A stretch of DNA of 64,000 bases, taken from assembly GCF_001945395.1 (NCBI RefSeq), contig NZ_MSXV01000020.1, positions 1 through 64,000 of the forward strand, read 5' to 3'. The position numbers and the translations under genes were made by a program. The notes below the pieces were generated by a model that saw only the letters and a list, made by a program, of their open reading frames with translations, had not been told where the DNA came from and made no database searches. Source of the DNA: Pseudomonas sp. PA15(2017) (GTDB lineage: Bacteria > Pseudomonadota > Gammaproteobacteria > Pseudomonadales > Pseudomonadaceae). Shown here one piece after another: positions 10,413-18,328 of this stretch (its first letter is position 1; each line of letters starts with the position of its first letter).

Positions 10413-12008
10413 CTACTTCACTCGGGTGGTGGCGAAGTTGTTGGTGGTCAGCGGGCTGATCCGATAGCCCTCGACGTCCTTGCGCATGGCGGTGAACAGC
10501 TTCGGGTGGGCCACGTTGATCCAGGGTTGATCCTCGGCGTAGAGTGCCAGGGCCTGGCGATACAGGGCGGCACGCTCATCGTTGGCGGTCACGCCGCGGG
10601 CCCTGGTGATCAGTTCCTGAAACTTAGGGTTGCACCAGCGTGCATAGTTCTCGCCGTTTTTTGCCGCATCGCAGCTGAGCAGCGGGCCCAGGAAATTGTC
10701 CGGGTCGCCGTTGTCGCCAGCCCAGCCGGCGGATACCAGATCGCCTTCGCCATTCTTGGCGCGGCGAAGCATTTCGCCCCATTCCATCACCCGAATGTCG
10801 ACCTTCAGGCCGATCTCGGCAAGATCCGCTTGCAGCATTTCTGCCGACAGGCGCGGATTGGGGTTGGTCTGGCCGCCGCCGCTGCGGGTGAACAGGGTGA
10901 GCACGGTGCCTTTCGGCACGCCGGCTTCCTCGAGCAGGGCGCGGGCCTTGTCGAGGTCGCGGGGCGGGTTGCGGTTGTCGTCGTTATAGCCGATCAGGGT
11001 TGGCGGGTACGGGTTGACCGCCACCAGCGCGTTGCCCTTGCCGAACAGCTGCTCGACGTGGCGCTGGCGGTCGAAGGCGAGGTTGATCGCCTGGCGCACG
11101 CGCACGTCGCTCAGGTACTGGTGCTCGGTGTTCATGGCGATGTAGCCGGTAACGATGGCCTCGATCTCGTCGACCTTGAGCTTGGCATCGGCCTTGATCG
11201 CCGGCACGTCGTCGGGCTTGGGATACAGCGCCACCTGGCATTCGTTGGCGCGCAGCTTCTGCAGGCGCGTGTTGTTGTCTGTGGTGATGGCGAAGATCAG
11301 CGGGTCGGCCGGTGGCTTGCCGCGGAAGTAATCCGGATTGGCCCGGAAACGGACCTGGGCGTCCTTGTTGTAACGCTGAAACACGAAGGGGCCGGTGCCG
11401 ATCGGTTTGCTGTTGAGGTCGGCGGTGTTGCCGGCTGCGAGCAGCTGATCGGCGTATTCGGCTGAGTAGATCGACGTGAAGGCCATCGCCATGTCACGCA
11501 GGAACGGCGCCTCCGGGCGAGTCAGGGTGATGACCACGGTGTGGTCGTCGGTCTTGGTCACCGACTTGAGCAGTTGCCGGAAGGCCATGCTCTCGAAATA
11601 GGGATAGCCGACGCTGGCCTTGGCGTGCCAGGGGTGCTTGGGGTCGAGCTGGCGATTGAGGCTCCACAGCACGTCGTCGGCGTTGAGGTCGCGGCTCGGC
11701 GTGAAGTAATCGGTGGTGTGGAATTTCACACCCTTGCGCAGGTGAAAGGTGTAGGTCAGGCCGTCGTCACTGACTGCCCAGCGCTCGGCCAGGGCCGGCT
11801 GGATGTCCGTGGTGCCGGGCTTGAAGTCGACCAGGCGGTTGAATACCGTCTCGGCCGAGGCATCGGCCGTCACCGCGGTGGTGTACTGAACGATGTCGAA
11901 GCCCTCGGGGCTCGCTTCGGTACACACCACCAGGGGCTTGGCTGCGAGGTGGCCGGCGGCGCCGAGAACCAGGGCGGCCAGCGCTGCACGTAGCGGTAGT
12001 GTCTTCAT
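10413..12008 (-). CDS. dppA: Periplasmic peptide-binding protein of the Dpp transporter (dppA4 position)
   Basis: 531 residues, family SBP_bac_5. The N-terminal signal peptide (MKTLPLRAALAALVLGAAG, cleavage near HLAA) leads to LVVCTEASPEGFDIVQYTTAVT. Family landmarks include FNRLVDFKPGTTDIQPALAE, YTFHLRKGVKFHTTDYF, GTGPFVFQRY and GWAGDNGDPDNFLGPLLSCDA. A purine-rich GGGGGAT lies before the ATG. It is the most divergent of the four binding proteins here and sits directly upstream of dppB, where PAO1 has dppA4. It probably delivers a distinct set of peptides to DppBCDF. Confidence 0.93.
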   Translation of the reverse strand: MKTLPLRAALAALVLGAAGHLAAKPLVVCTEASPEGFDIVQYTTAVTADASAETVFNRLVDFKPGTTDIQPALAERWAVSDDGLTYTFHLRKGVKFHTTDYFTPSRDLNADDVLWSLNRQLDPKHPWHAKASVGYPYFESMAFRQLLKSVTKTDDHTVVITLTRPEAPFLRDMAMAFTSIYSAEYADQLLAAGNTADLNSKPIGTGPFVFQRYNKDAQVRFRANPDYFRGKPPADPLIFAITTDNNTRLQKLRANECQVALYPKPDDVPAIKADAKLKVDEIEAIVTGYIAMNTEHQYLSDVRVRQAINLAFDRQRHVEQLFGKGNALVAVNPYPPTLIGYNDDNRNPPRDLDKARALLEEAGVPKGTVLTLFTRSGGGQTNPNPRLSAEMLQADLAEIGLKVDIRVMEWGEMLRRAKNGEGDLVSAGWAGDNGDPDNFLGPLLSCDAAKNGENYARWCNPKFQELITRARGVTANDERAALYRQALALYAEDQPWINVAHPKLFTAMRKDVEGYRISPLTTNNFATTRVK

Positions 12009-12218
12009 CGGATATCCCCCGCGAATGAGATCAGCATAGACATACGGCCTGCAAGGGCAGGCCGTGAGCCGTGGTCAGAAGGGTGCATGCATCATCGCTC
12101 GTGCGGCGTGCTCAGCCAGTGGATAAGCCCGAGGCCTGGGCGCTCGATGCGCCCGTCACTCGGGTCGGTCGGCTGGCGGGTCGCCTCGCGATTGCCCTCG
12201 AGGCGGCCACCACGCCAA
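12009..12218. other. Intergenic gap where a peptide porin gene might be expected
   Basis: About 210 nt with no ORF resembling an OprD-family porin and only a short hairpin near 12046-12062 (ACGGCCTGC/GCAGGCCGT). From memory, PAO1 carries the opdP porin gene at this place in the dpp cluster. The gap here shows no visible remnant of it. Confidence 0.5.
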
Positions 12219-13814
12219 TCAGTCGTTGCTGACACCGATGAAGCTGTTACGCCCGAACGGGCTGATCTGGAAGCCCTTCACGCTGGTGCGCATCGGCTGG
12301 TACACGGTGGAGTGGGCGATCGGGGTGATCGGCACTTCACGCTTGAGCACCGCCTGAGCCTGCTTGTACAACTCGCTGCGCTCGTTCTGATCGGTCACCC
12401 GCTTGGCGGCCACCACCAGCTTGTCGTACTCGGCATCGCACCATTTGGAGAAGTTGTTGCCGTCCACCGAGGCGCAGCCGTACAGGGTGCCGAGCCAGTT
12501 GTCGGGGTCACCGTTGTCGCCTGTCCAGCCGATCAGCATGGCGTCGTGCTCGCCGGCGTGGGCGCGCTTGATGTACTCGCCCCACTCGTAGCTGACGATA
12601 CGTGCCTTGACGCCGACCTTGGCCCAGTCGGCCTGCAGCATCTCGGCCATCAGACGGGCATTGGGGTTGTAGGGGCGCTGCACGGGCATGGCCCACAGGG
12701 TGATTTCGGTGCCTTCCTTGACGCCGGCGGCCTTGAGCAGCTCCTTGGCTTTTTCCGGGTCGTAGGCGGCGTCCTTGATCGACTCGTCGTAGGACCACTG
12801 GGTCGGCGGCATGCCATTGACGGCCAGTTGGCCGGCGCCCTGGTACACGGCGTCGATGATCGCCTGCTTGTTGACCGCCATGTCCAGCGCCTGGCGCACT
12901 TCGAGCTTGTCGAACGGCGCGCGGGTCACGTTGTAGGCGATATAGCCCAGGTTATAGCCCGGAGCGGTCGGCACGTTGAGGTTCTTGTCCGCCTGCAGGC
13001 CCTTGAGGTCGGCCGGACGCGGGTTGAGGGTGATCTGACACTCGCCGGCACGCAGCTTCTGGGCGCGAACCGAGGCGTCGGTGTTGATCGAGAAGATCAG
13101 GTTGTCGATCTTCACCTGATCAGGTGCCCAGTACTCCTTGTTGCCCTTGTAGCGAATCGCCGCGTCCTTCTGGTAGCGGCTGAACACGAACGGGCCGGTG
13201 CCGATGGGCTTCTGGTTGATTTCCGCGGCCTTGCCGGCCTTGAGCAACTGGTCGGCGTACTCGGCCGAGTGCACGGCGGCGAAGTTCATCGCCAGGTTCT
13301 GCACGAATGCGGCGTCCACTTCCTTGAGGGTGAAGACCACGGTGTGGTCACCGGTCTTCTCGATCTTGACGATGTTCTTGTCCAGACCCATATCGGTGAA
13401 ATACGGGAACTCGCTGGGGTAAGCCTTGCGGAACGGGTGGTTGCGATCGAGCATGCGCTGGAAGGTGAACAGCACGTCGTCGGCGTTGAATTCGCGGGTC
13501 GGCTTGAAGTAGTCGGTGGTGTGGAACTTGACCCCTTCGCGCAGGTGGAAGGTGTAGGTCAGGCCGTCTTCGCTGATGTCCCAGGAAGTGGCCAGGCCCG
13601 GCTGGGCCTTGGTGCCGCCGCGCTCGAATTCGGCCAGGCGGTTGAAGATGGTTTCCGAGGCCGCATCGAAGTCGGTGCCGGTGGTGTACTGGCCCGGATC
13701 GAAACCGCCCGGGCTGCCTTCGGAGCAATACACCAGATTGCTGGCCTGGGCGAGCGAAACACTGGAGAGCAGACCTGCAGTGAGCAGAGCCTTGCACAGG
13801 AGAGACATGCGCAT
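12219..13814 (-). CDS. dppA: Periplasmic peptide-binding protein (dppA3 position)
   Basis: 531 residues from the ATG at 13814, chosen because AGAGG lies 5 nt upstream; the frame opens at 13889. Signal peptide MRMSLLCKALLTAGLLSSVS ending near AQA, then NLVYCSEGSPGGFDPGQYTT. Typical SBP_bac_5 motifs follow: FNRLAEFERGGTKAQPGLA, GTGPFVFSRYQKDAAIRYKG and GWTGDNGDPDNWLGTLYGC. It is transcribed away from psdR over a 170-nt leader containing a PsdR-like half-palindrome (13938-13952). In P. aeruginosa the gene at this position is repressed by PsdR; that regulation is inferred here. Confidence 0.94.
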   Translation of the reverse strand: MRMSLLCKALLTAGLLSSVSLAQASNLVYCSEGSPGGFDPGQYTTGTDFDAASETIFNRLAEFERGGTKAQPGLATSWDISEDGLTYTFHLREGVKFHTTDYFKPTREFNADDVLFTFQRMLDRNHPFRKAYPSEFPYFTDMGLDKNIVKIEKTGDHTVVFTLKEVDAAFVQNLAMNFAAVHSAEYADQLLKAGKAAEINQKPIGTGPFVFSRYQKDAAIRYKGNKEYWAPDQVKIDNLIFSINTDASVRAQKLRAGECQITLNPRPADLKGLQADKNLNVPTAPGYNLGYIAYNVTRAPFDKLEVRQALDMAVNKQAIIDAVYQGAGQLAVNGMPPTQWSYDESIKDAAYDPEKAKELLKAAGVKEGTEITLWAMPVQRPYNPNARLMAEMLQADWAKVGVKARIVSYEWGEYIKRAHAGEHDAMLIGWTGDNGDPDNWLGTLYGCASVDGNNFSKWCDAEYDKLVVAAKRVTDQNERSELYKQAQAVLKREVPITPIAHSTVYQPMRTSVKGFQISPFGRNSFIGVSND

Positions 13815-13937
13815 GCGAACCTCTTTTTTCTTTTTGTTCGCGCCTGGGTTCAGCGCGAGCTCGGAATGCGGTGAAAGCGGATAGCCCACCGGGTCGGATT
13901 CGAAATTAAGTCATGCTGAAATTTCGGTCAACAAAAA

Positions 13938-13952
13938 TTAAGCAGCACTAAC
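13938..13952. promoter_or_regulatory. Candidate PsdR operator upstream of dppA
   Basis: TTAAGCAGCACTAAC matches 11 of 15 positions of the perfect palindrome core TTAAGTTGCACTTAA found in the psdR-mdpA promoter region. It is about 125 nt upstream of the dppA start on the minus strand. The assignment is inferred from this shared motif. Confidence 0.4.
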
Positions 13953-13985
13953 ATTGCGCATATTTGCCCTGAATTGGAGCAAAAA

Positions 13986-14552
13986 TCAGCTATTGGCAGG
14001 GTGATCGCCAAACAACCCCATGGTGGTCATGGTCAGCACCTCGGCCGGCTCGTTGGCGGCATTGATCAGCCGATGCAGCTTGCCGGCATCGAAATGCACC
14101 GAGTCGCCGGGGCCGAGCGGGTAGTCGCGACCTTCGATGGTATAGACGATCTGCCCGGCCAGCACGTAGGAGAACTCCACGCCTTCATGGGCGATCAGCT
14201 CCGATTCGTAGCCCACCGGAATGTTCATCTTCACGGCATTGATCGAATTGCCCGGAAACGAGCTGGACAGCCGTTCGTAAGCCAGCAATTGGCCGCCGAC
14301 CGTATAGCGTACGCGCTCATTGACGTGAGAGTCCGGCTGCGCCTGCTCGGGCTGGTCGAACAGCGCGTTGAGCGGCACGTTCAGGGATTTGGCGATGCTC
14401 GCCAGGGACGAGATCGACACGCCGGTGAGGTTGCGCTCGGCCTGGGACAGGAAGCTGGCCGTCAGGCCGGCGTCGGCGGCCACCTGGTTGAGGGTCTTGC
14501 CGGCGGCCCGCCGGTAGCGGCGCAGGCGTTCGCCGATGCGATCTGCGGTCAT
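13986..14552 (-). CDS. psdR: XRE-cupin transcriptional repressor of dipeptide use (PsdR)
   Basis: 188 residues from the ATG at 14552; the longer frame to 14891 runs through the promoter region and is not protein-like. The N-terminal helix-turn-helix (about residues 8-62) reads KTLNQVAADAGLTASFLSQAERN and ISSLASIAKSLNV. The C-terminal cupin (about 105-180) has the HEGVEFSYVLAGQIVYTIEG and LGPGDSVHFDAGKLHRLIN motifs. It is divergent from mdpA, whose promoter region contains strong palindromes. In P. aeruginosa PsdR represses mdpA and dppA3, and mutants arise under protein-fed growth; the same role is inferred by position and domain make-up. Confidence 0.9.
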   Translation of the reverse strand: MTADRIGERLRRYRRAAGKTLNQVAADAGLTASFLSQAERNLTGVSISSLASIAKSLNVPLNALFDQPEQAQPDSHVNERVRYTVGGQLLAYERLSSSFPGNSINAVKMNIPVGYESELIAHEGVEFSYVLAGQIVYTIEGRDYPLGPGDSVHFDAGKLHRLINAANEPAEVLTMTTMGLFGDHPANS

Positions 14553-14628
14553 GGGTAAGGTTCGCTGTTCGAATGGGCGGAGTATACCGATGGCGAGTAG
14601 GGACTTCAGCTTGAAGATGATGGCAGTT

Positions 14629-14645
14629 TTTAAGTGCCACTGAAA
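14629..14645. promoter_or_regulatory. Candidate operator 1 in the psdR-mdpA divergent region
   Basis: TTTAAGT-GCC-ACTGAAA: seven-base arms with one mismatch and a 3-nt spacer, the same geometry as the perfect palindrome 15 nt further on. It probably binds PsdR. Confidence 0.45.
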
Positions 14646-14659
14646 AAAGCTTTGACCGT

Positions 14660-14680
14660 AATTTAAGTTGCACTTAAATT
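14660..14680. promoter_or_regulatory. Candidate operator 2 (perfect palindrome) in the psdR-mdpA divergent region
   Basis: AATTTAAGT-TGC-ACTTAAATT: perfect 9-bp arms with a 3-nt spacer, in AT-rich DNA between the two divergent starts. The best candidate for the PsdR binding site controlling mdpA and perhaps psdR itself. Confidence 0.6.
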
Positions 14681-14740
14681 TTGCGCCAGTGAATGACCCG
14701 GCAGCGATATCCGTTGCCGTCGCCAGACGAGGATGTGCAG

Positions 14741-15970
14741 ATGACACTGGGAGTGGGCGGTAGCACGCCGGAGCAGGCCTTGGCGCGCCTGCAGGACATG
14801 ACGGCCGGCACGCAGCCGATCGGCGAAGCGGAGTATCAGGCACGCATCGAGCAGGCCCAGGCACTGATGCGCGAGCGGTGCATCGAGGCAATGTTCGTAT
14901 CGGCTGGCAGTAACCTGCAGTACTTCACCGGGGTCAAATGGAACCCCAGCGAGCGCATGGTCGGGGCGATCCTGCCGGCCAGTGGTGCGCTGGAGTACCT
15001 GGCGCCGACCTTCGAGGAAGGTACGGTGCGCGACTTCCAGGTGGTGCCGGGCACCATCAATACCTGGGAGGAGCACGAGAGCCCCTACGCATTGCTGCTC
15101 AGGTGCCTGCGGCGCCTTGGCGTGATGCCCGATGATGGTGCGCCACCTCAGGTAGGTCTTTGTTCTTCCTTGCCTTTTTTCATGTTCGAAGGCATCCGCA
15201 AGCTGACCAGCGGTTACCGTTTCATCGACGCCGGGGTAATCACCGCCGCGTGCCGGCAGCGCAAATCCGCTGCCGAAATCGCCCTGATGCAACGCGCCAA
15301 GGACATGACCCTGGAAGTGCACAAGGCCGCGGCGAGCATCCTTCATGAAGGCATCACCACCACCGAAGTTGCCGAGTTCATCCGTCAGGCGCATCGCAAG
15401 GTCGGCGCGCCGGGCTCGATCTTTTGCATCGTACTGTTCGGCCCGGCCAGCGCTTTCCCCCACGGCGTCAAGCATGCGCAGACCCTGAGAGACGGCGACA
15501 TGGTGCTTATCGACACCGGCTGCCAGGTCCACAGCTACCTGTCGGACATCACTCGCAGCTACGTTTTCGGCACGCCGAGCGCGCGCCAGCGCGAGTTCTG
15601 GAACAAGGAAAAGGCCGCCCAGCAGGCCGCCTTCGAAGCCGCCGTGCTGGGCGCCCCGTGCGCCAGTGTGGATGCCGCCGCCCGACGCAGCCTGGAAGCC
15701 GCCGGCTTGGGCCCTGGCTACAAGCTGCCGGGCCTGTCGCACCGCACCGGCCACGGCATCGGCCTGGACATCCACGAAGGCCCTTATCTGGTCGGTGGCG
15801 ACGACACGCCGCTGGCCGAGGGCATGTGCTTCAGCAACGAGCCGATGATCTGCGTGCCCGGCGAGTTCGGCATCCGCCTGGAAGATCACTTCTACATGAC
15901 GTCCGAAGGTCCACGCTGGTTTACCCAGCCAAGCCACTCGGTGGACGACCCGTTCGGCTTGAACGCTTAA
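14741..15970 (+). CDS. mdpA: M24-family metallopeptidase, dipeptidase/aminopeptidase (MdpA)
   Basis: 409 residues from the ATG at 14741, which has GAGGA 7 nt upstream; an earlier in-frame ATG at 14693 lacks a good ribosome site. N-terminal creatinase-like domain, then the pita-bread catalytic domain with all five metal ligands visible: DTGCQ and LSDITRSY aspartates, TGHGIGLDIHE histidine, SNEPMI glutamate and IRLEDHF glutamate. No signal peptide, so it acts in the cytoplasm, splitting dipeptides brought in by Dpp. It is divergent from psdR and ends at a bidirectional terminator shared with the facing dppA. A broken copy of its 3' end lies at 17883-18070. Confidence 0.92.
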   Translation: MTLGVGGSTPEQALARLQDMTAGTQPIGEAEYQARIEQAQALMRERCIEAMFVSAGSNLQYFTGVKWNPSERMVGAILPASGALEYLAPTFEEGTVRDFQVVPGTINTWEEHESPYALLLRCLRRLGVMPDDGAPPQVGLCSSLPFFMFEGIRKLTSGYRFIDAGVITAACRQRKSAAEIALMQRAKDMTLEVHKAAASILHEGITTTEVAEFIRQAHRKVGAPGSIFCIVLFGPASAFPHGVKHAQTLRDGDMVLIDTGCQVHSYLSDITRSYVFGTPSARQREFWNKEKAAQQAAFEAAVLGAPCASVDAAARRSLEAAGLGPGYKLPGLSHRTGHGIGLDIHEGPYLVGGDDTPLAEGMCFSNEPMICVPGEFGIRLEDHFYMTSEGPRWFTQPSHSVDDPFGLNA

Positions 15971-15988
15971 GCGCGTGTAGACATGAAA

Positions 15989-16015
15989 GCGCCCGGCCAA
16001 TTGGCCGGGCGTTTT
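15989..16015. terminator. Bidirectional terminator between mdpA and dppA
   Basis: GCCCGGCCAATTGGCCGGGC palindrome followed by GTTTTC on the plus strand and preceded by a weaker run on the other. It lies 18 nt after the mdpA stop and 16 nt after the facing dppA stop. A near-identical hairpin recurs at 18283-18312. Confidence 0.85.
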
Positions 16016-16031
16016 CATTCGCCGCGTTGGT

Positions 16032-17630
16032 TCAGTCGATACTGACGCCGTGGAAGGGCGTCAGGCCGAACGGGCTGATGCGGAAGTCCTTCACTTGCTT
16101 GCGCATGGGCTGGAACACCCGGGAGTTGGCGATGGGCGTAATCGGCACCTGGGCCTTGAGGATCTGCTGAGCCTGTTGGTACAGCCTGATGCGTTCGTCA
16201 CGGTTGCTTGCGGTCTTGGCCTGAGTGATCAGCTTGTCGTAGGCCGGGTCGCACCACTTGGCGTAATTGCTGCCCTTGACCGCCGCGCAGCCGTACAGCA
16301 CACCTAGCCAGTTGTCCGGATCGCCATTGTCGCCGGTCCAGCCGTAGATCATCACGTCGTGTTCGCCGGCCTTGGCGCGCTTGATGTACTCGCCCCACTC
16401 GTAGCTGACGATATTGGCCTTGATGCCGATCTTGTCCCAGTCGGCCTGAATCATCTGGGCCGAGAGCCTGGCGTTGGGGTTGGATGCGCGTTGCACGGTC
16501 ATGGCCCACAGGTTGATCTGGGTACCTGGGGCGATGCCGGCCTCTTTGAGCAGTTGGCGGGCCTTTTCCGGATCGTGCGGGGCGTCCTTGATGTTCGGGT
16601 CGAAGCCCCACTGGCCAGGCGGCAGGGCGTTCTCGGCCACTTGTCCGGCACTGCGGTAAACGGCCTTGATGATCGCGGGCTTGTCGATGGCCATGTCCAA
16701 TGCCTGGCGCACCTTGAGCTGGTCGAGTGGCGGGTGGGTGACGTTATAGGCCAGGAAGCCCAGATTGAAACCCGGCTGGCTGAGCACCTTGAGGTTCGGA
16801 TCCTTCTCGGCCAGCTCAATGTCTTCGGGGCGCGGGTAGCCGCTGACCTGGCATTCGCCGGCCCTGAGCTTCTGCAGGCGCACGGCGGCGTCGGTGTTGA
16901 TCGAGAAGATCAGGTTGTCGATCTTCACGTCTTCGGGCTTCCAGTACTGCCGGTTGGCGGTATAGCGGATGTTGGAATCTTTCTGGTAGCGCTTGAACAC
17001 GAACGGCCCGGTGCCGATCGGCTTCTGGTTGATCTCGCCGGCCTTGCCTTCCTTGAGCAGCTTGGCAGCGTACTCGGCCGACTGGATCGAGGCGAAGCTC
17101 ATCGCCAGGTTCTGCACGAAAGCGGCATCGACGTTGTTGAGATTGAAGCGCACGGTGTAGTCGTCGAGCTTTTCCACGCTCTTGATCGTGGTGTTCAGGC
17201 CCATGTCGATGAAGTAGGGCGACTCCGAAGGATAGGCCTTGCGAAACGGTTGCTCGGGGTCGAGCAGGCGGTTGAAGGTGAACAGCACGTCGTCGGCGCT
17301 GAAGTCTCGGCTCGGCGTGAAATAGTCGGTGGTATGGAATTTCACACCCTTGCGCAGGTGGAAGGTGTAACTCAGCCCGTCATTGGCCACCTGCCACTCG
17401 TCAGCCAGCCCCGGTTCTACCTCGGTACCGCCACGCTTGAACTGGGTGAGGCGGTTAAACACGGTTTCCGCCGAAGCATCGAAATCCGTGCCGCTGGTGT
17501 ACTGGCTGGGGTCGAAGCCGGCAGGGCTGGCCTCGGAACAGTAAACCAGGGTACTGGCGGCCTGGACCATTGGCGCACAGGCCAGCAGTGCGCTGGTCAG
17601 TAGCAAGGGCTTGAATAGGGTCTTGTCCAT
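16032..17630 (-). CDS. dppA: Periplasmic peptide-binding protein (dppA2 position)
   Basis: 532 residues from the ATG at 17630 (AGGAC 5 nt upstream); the frame extends to 17681 without a better start. Signal peptide MDKTLFKPLLLTSALLACAP ending near VQA, then STLVYCSEASPAGFDPSQYTS. SBP_bac_5 motifs as in its neighbours: RYQKDSNIRYTANRQYW, QPGFNLGFLAYNV and GWTGDNGDPDNWLGVLYGC. It lies tail to tail with mdpA. High similarity to the 18329 and 12219 paralogues indicates duplication with specialisation for different peptides. Confidence 0.94.
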   Translation of the reverse strand: MDKTLFKPLLLTSALLACAPMVQAASTLVYCSEASPAGFDPSQYTSGTDFDASAETVFNRLTQFKRGGTEVEPGLADEWQVANDGLSYTFHLRKGVKFHTTDYFTPSRDFSADDVLFTFNRLLDPEQPFRKAYPSESPYFIDMGLNTTIKSVEKLDDYTVRFNLNNVDAAFVQNLAMSFASIQSAEYAAKLLKEGKAGEINQKPIGTGPFVFKRYQKDSNIRYTANRQYWKPEDVKIDNLIFSINTDAAVRLQKLRAGECQVSGYPRPEDIELAEKDPNLKVLSQPGFNLGFLAYNVTHPPLDQLKVRQALDMAIDKPAIIKAVYRSAGQVAENALPPGQWGFDPNIKDAPHDPEKARQLLKEAGIAPGTQINLWAMTVQRASNPNARLSAQMIQADWDKIGIKANIVSYEWGEYIKRAKAGEHDVMIYGWTGDNGDPDNWLGVLYGCAAVKGSNYAKWCDPAYDKLITQAKTASNRDERIRLYQQAQQILKAQVPITPIANSRVFQPMRKQVKDFRISPFGLTPFHGVSID

Positions 17631-17882
17631 GAATGTCCTATCGACAGGTGTGAATCGGTGTGTCGATGGAGCATGCCGCACTCTGGTTTTTTTCTACAAG
17701 ATCATCTGGTTTGCAGCTAATAACCCGTTTGCGATCCTTTGCCACATCGCCTATGTGATGCCGCACAGGATCGCGTTCATGGGCAGTGTGCGTGGTGCCG
17801 GCCACTGCTTGCCGCTTTGGTGGTGGCGAGCCTGCTTATTTGCGCGCAGGCGCGAACCCGGTGATGAACTGGCTGAGCACCC

Positions 17883-18070
17883 GCTATCTTTGGCGTGACG
17901 ACACGCCGTTGGCCGAAGGCATGTGCTTCAGCAACGAGCCGATGATCTGCGTGCCCGGCGAGTTCGGCATCCGCCTGGACGATCACTTCTACATGACCGC
18001 CGCCGAAGGTCCACGCTGGTTTACCCAGCCAAGCCATTCGGTGGACGACCCGCTCGGGCTGAATGCCTGA
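17883..18070 (+). pseudogene. mdpA: mdpA remnant: duplicated C-terminal ~60 codons of the M24 peptidase
   Basis: The frame DDTPLAEGMCFSNEPMICV through WFTQPSHSVDDPLGLNA to the stop is almost identical to the last codons of mdpA (14741-15970). Similarity fades near 17883 (RYLW against PYLV). Upstream DNA back to 17631 shows no more peptidase sequence. The fifth metal-ligand glutamate has become aspartate (RLDDHF instead of RLEDHF), and an extra alanine is inserted in MTAAEGP. No start codon or ribosome site fits, so it is a relic of a tandem duplication of the mdpA-terminator-dppA unit. Confidence 0.88.
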
Positions 18071-18147
18071 ACCGCCCCTGGAATTGATCTTTTTGGGCGG
18101 CATAAAAGAGGCTGCTACGAGGCAGAAGCAGCCGTTCGCCGATCCAT

Positions 18148-18199
18148 TGTGGGAGCGCGCCATGCGCGCGAAAAATCGCGGGCATGGCCCGCTCCCACA
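18148..18199. repeat. REP-like palindromic repeat pair
   Basis: TGTGGGAGCGCGCCATGCGC and its inverted partner ending GGCCCGCTCCCACA, a 52-nt pair of REP units equivalent to the reverse of 234-287. It lies between the mdpA remnant and the terminator of the next dppA. Confidence 0.85.
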
Positions 18200-18282
18200 T
18201 ACCCCGCCGATGTCCGACTCCGCCACTTTGCAGGCAACACGCTGAGCCGATCCGCAGAATCGTGAACGGCCTCTTGAAAACG

Positions 18283-18312
18283 AAAACGCCCGGCCAAACG
18301 GCCGGGCGTTTT
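18283..18312. terminator. Bidirectional terminator downstream of dppA
   Basis: AAAACGCCCGGCC-AAAC-GGCCGGGCGTTTT, perfect arms with A/T tracts on both sides. It is a near copy of the mdpA/dppA terminator at 15989-16015, as expected if the whole peptidase-terminator-binding-protein unit was duplicated. Confidence 0.88.
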
Positions 18313-18328
18313 CGTTCATGCAGCTGGT

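Noticed and set aside
14553..14891. N-terminal extension of psdR to 14891
   Set aside because: It runs through the divergent promoter and the 5' end of mdpA; the HTH domain starts naturally right after the ATG at 14552.
17786..18070. 94-codon frame starting with ATG at 17786 as a functional small gene
   Set aside because: Only its last 60 codons resemble mdpA and the first third is unrelated intergenic DNA; it lacks a ribosome site and most of the active site, so it is treated as a remnant.
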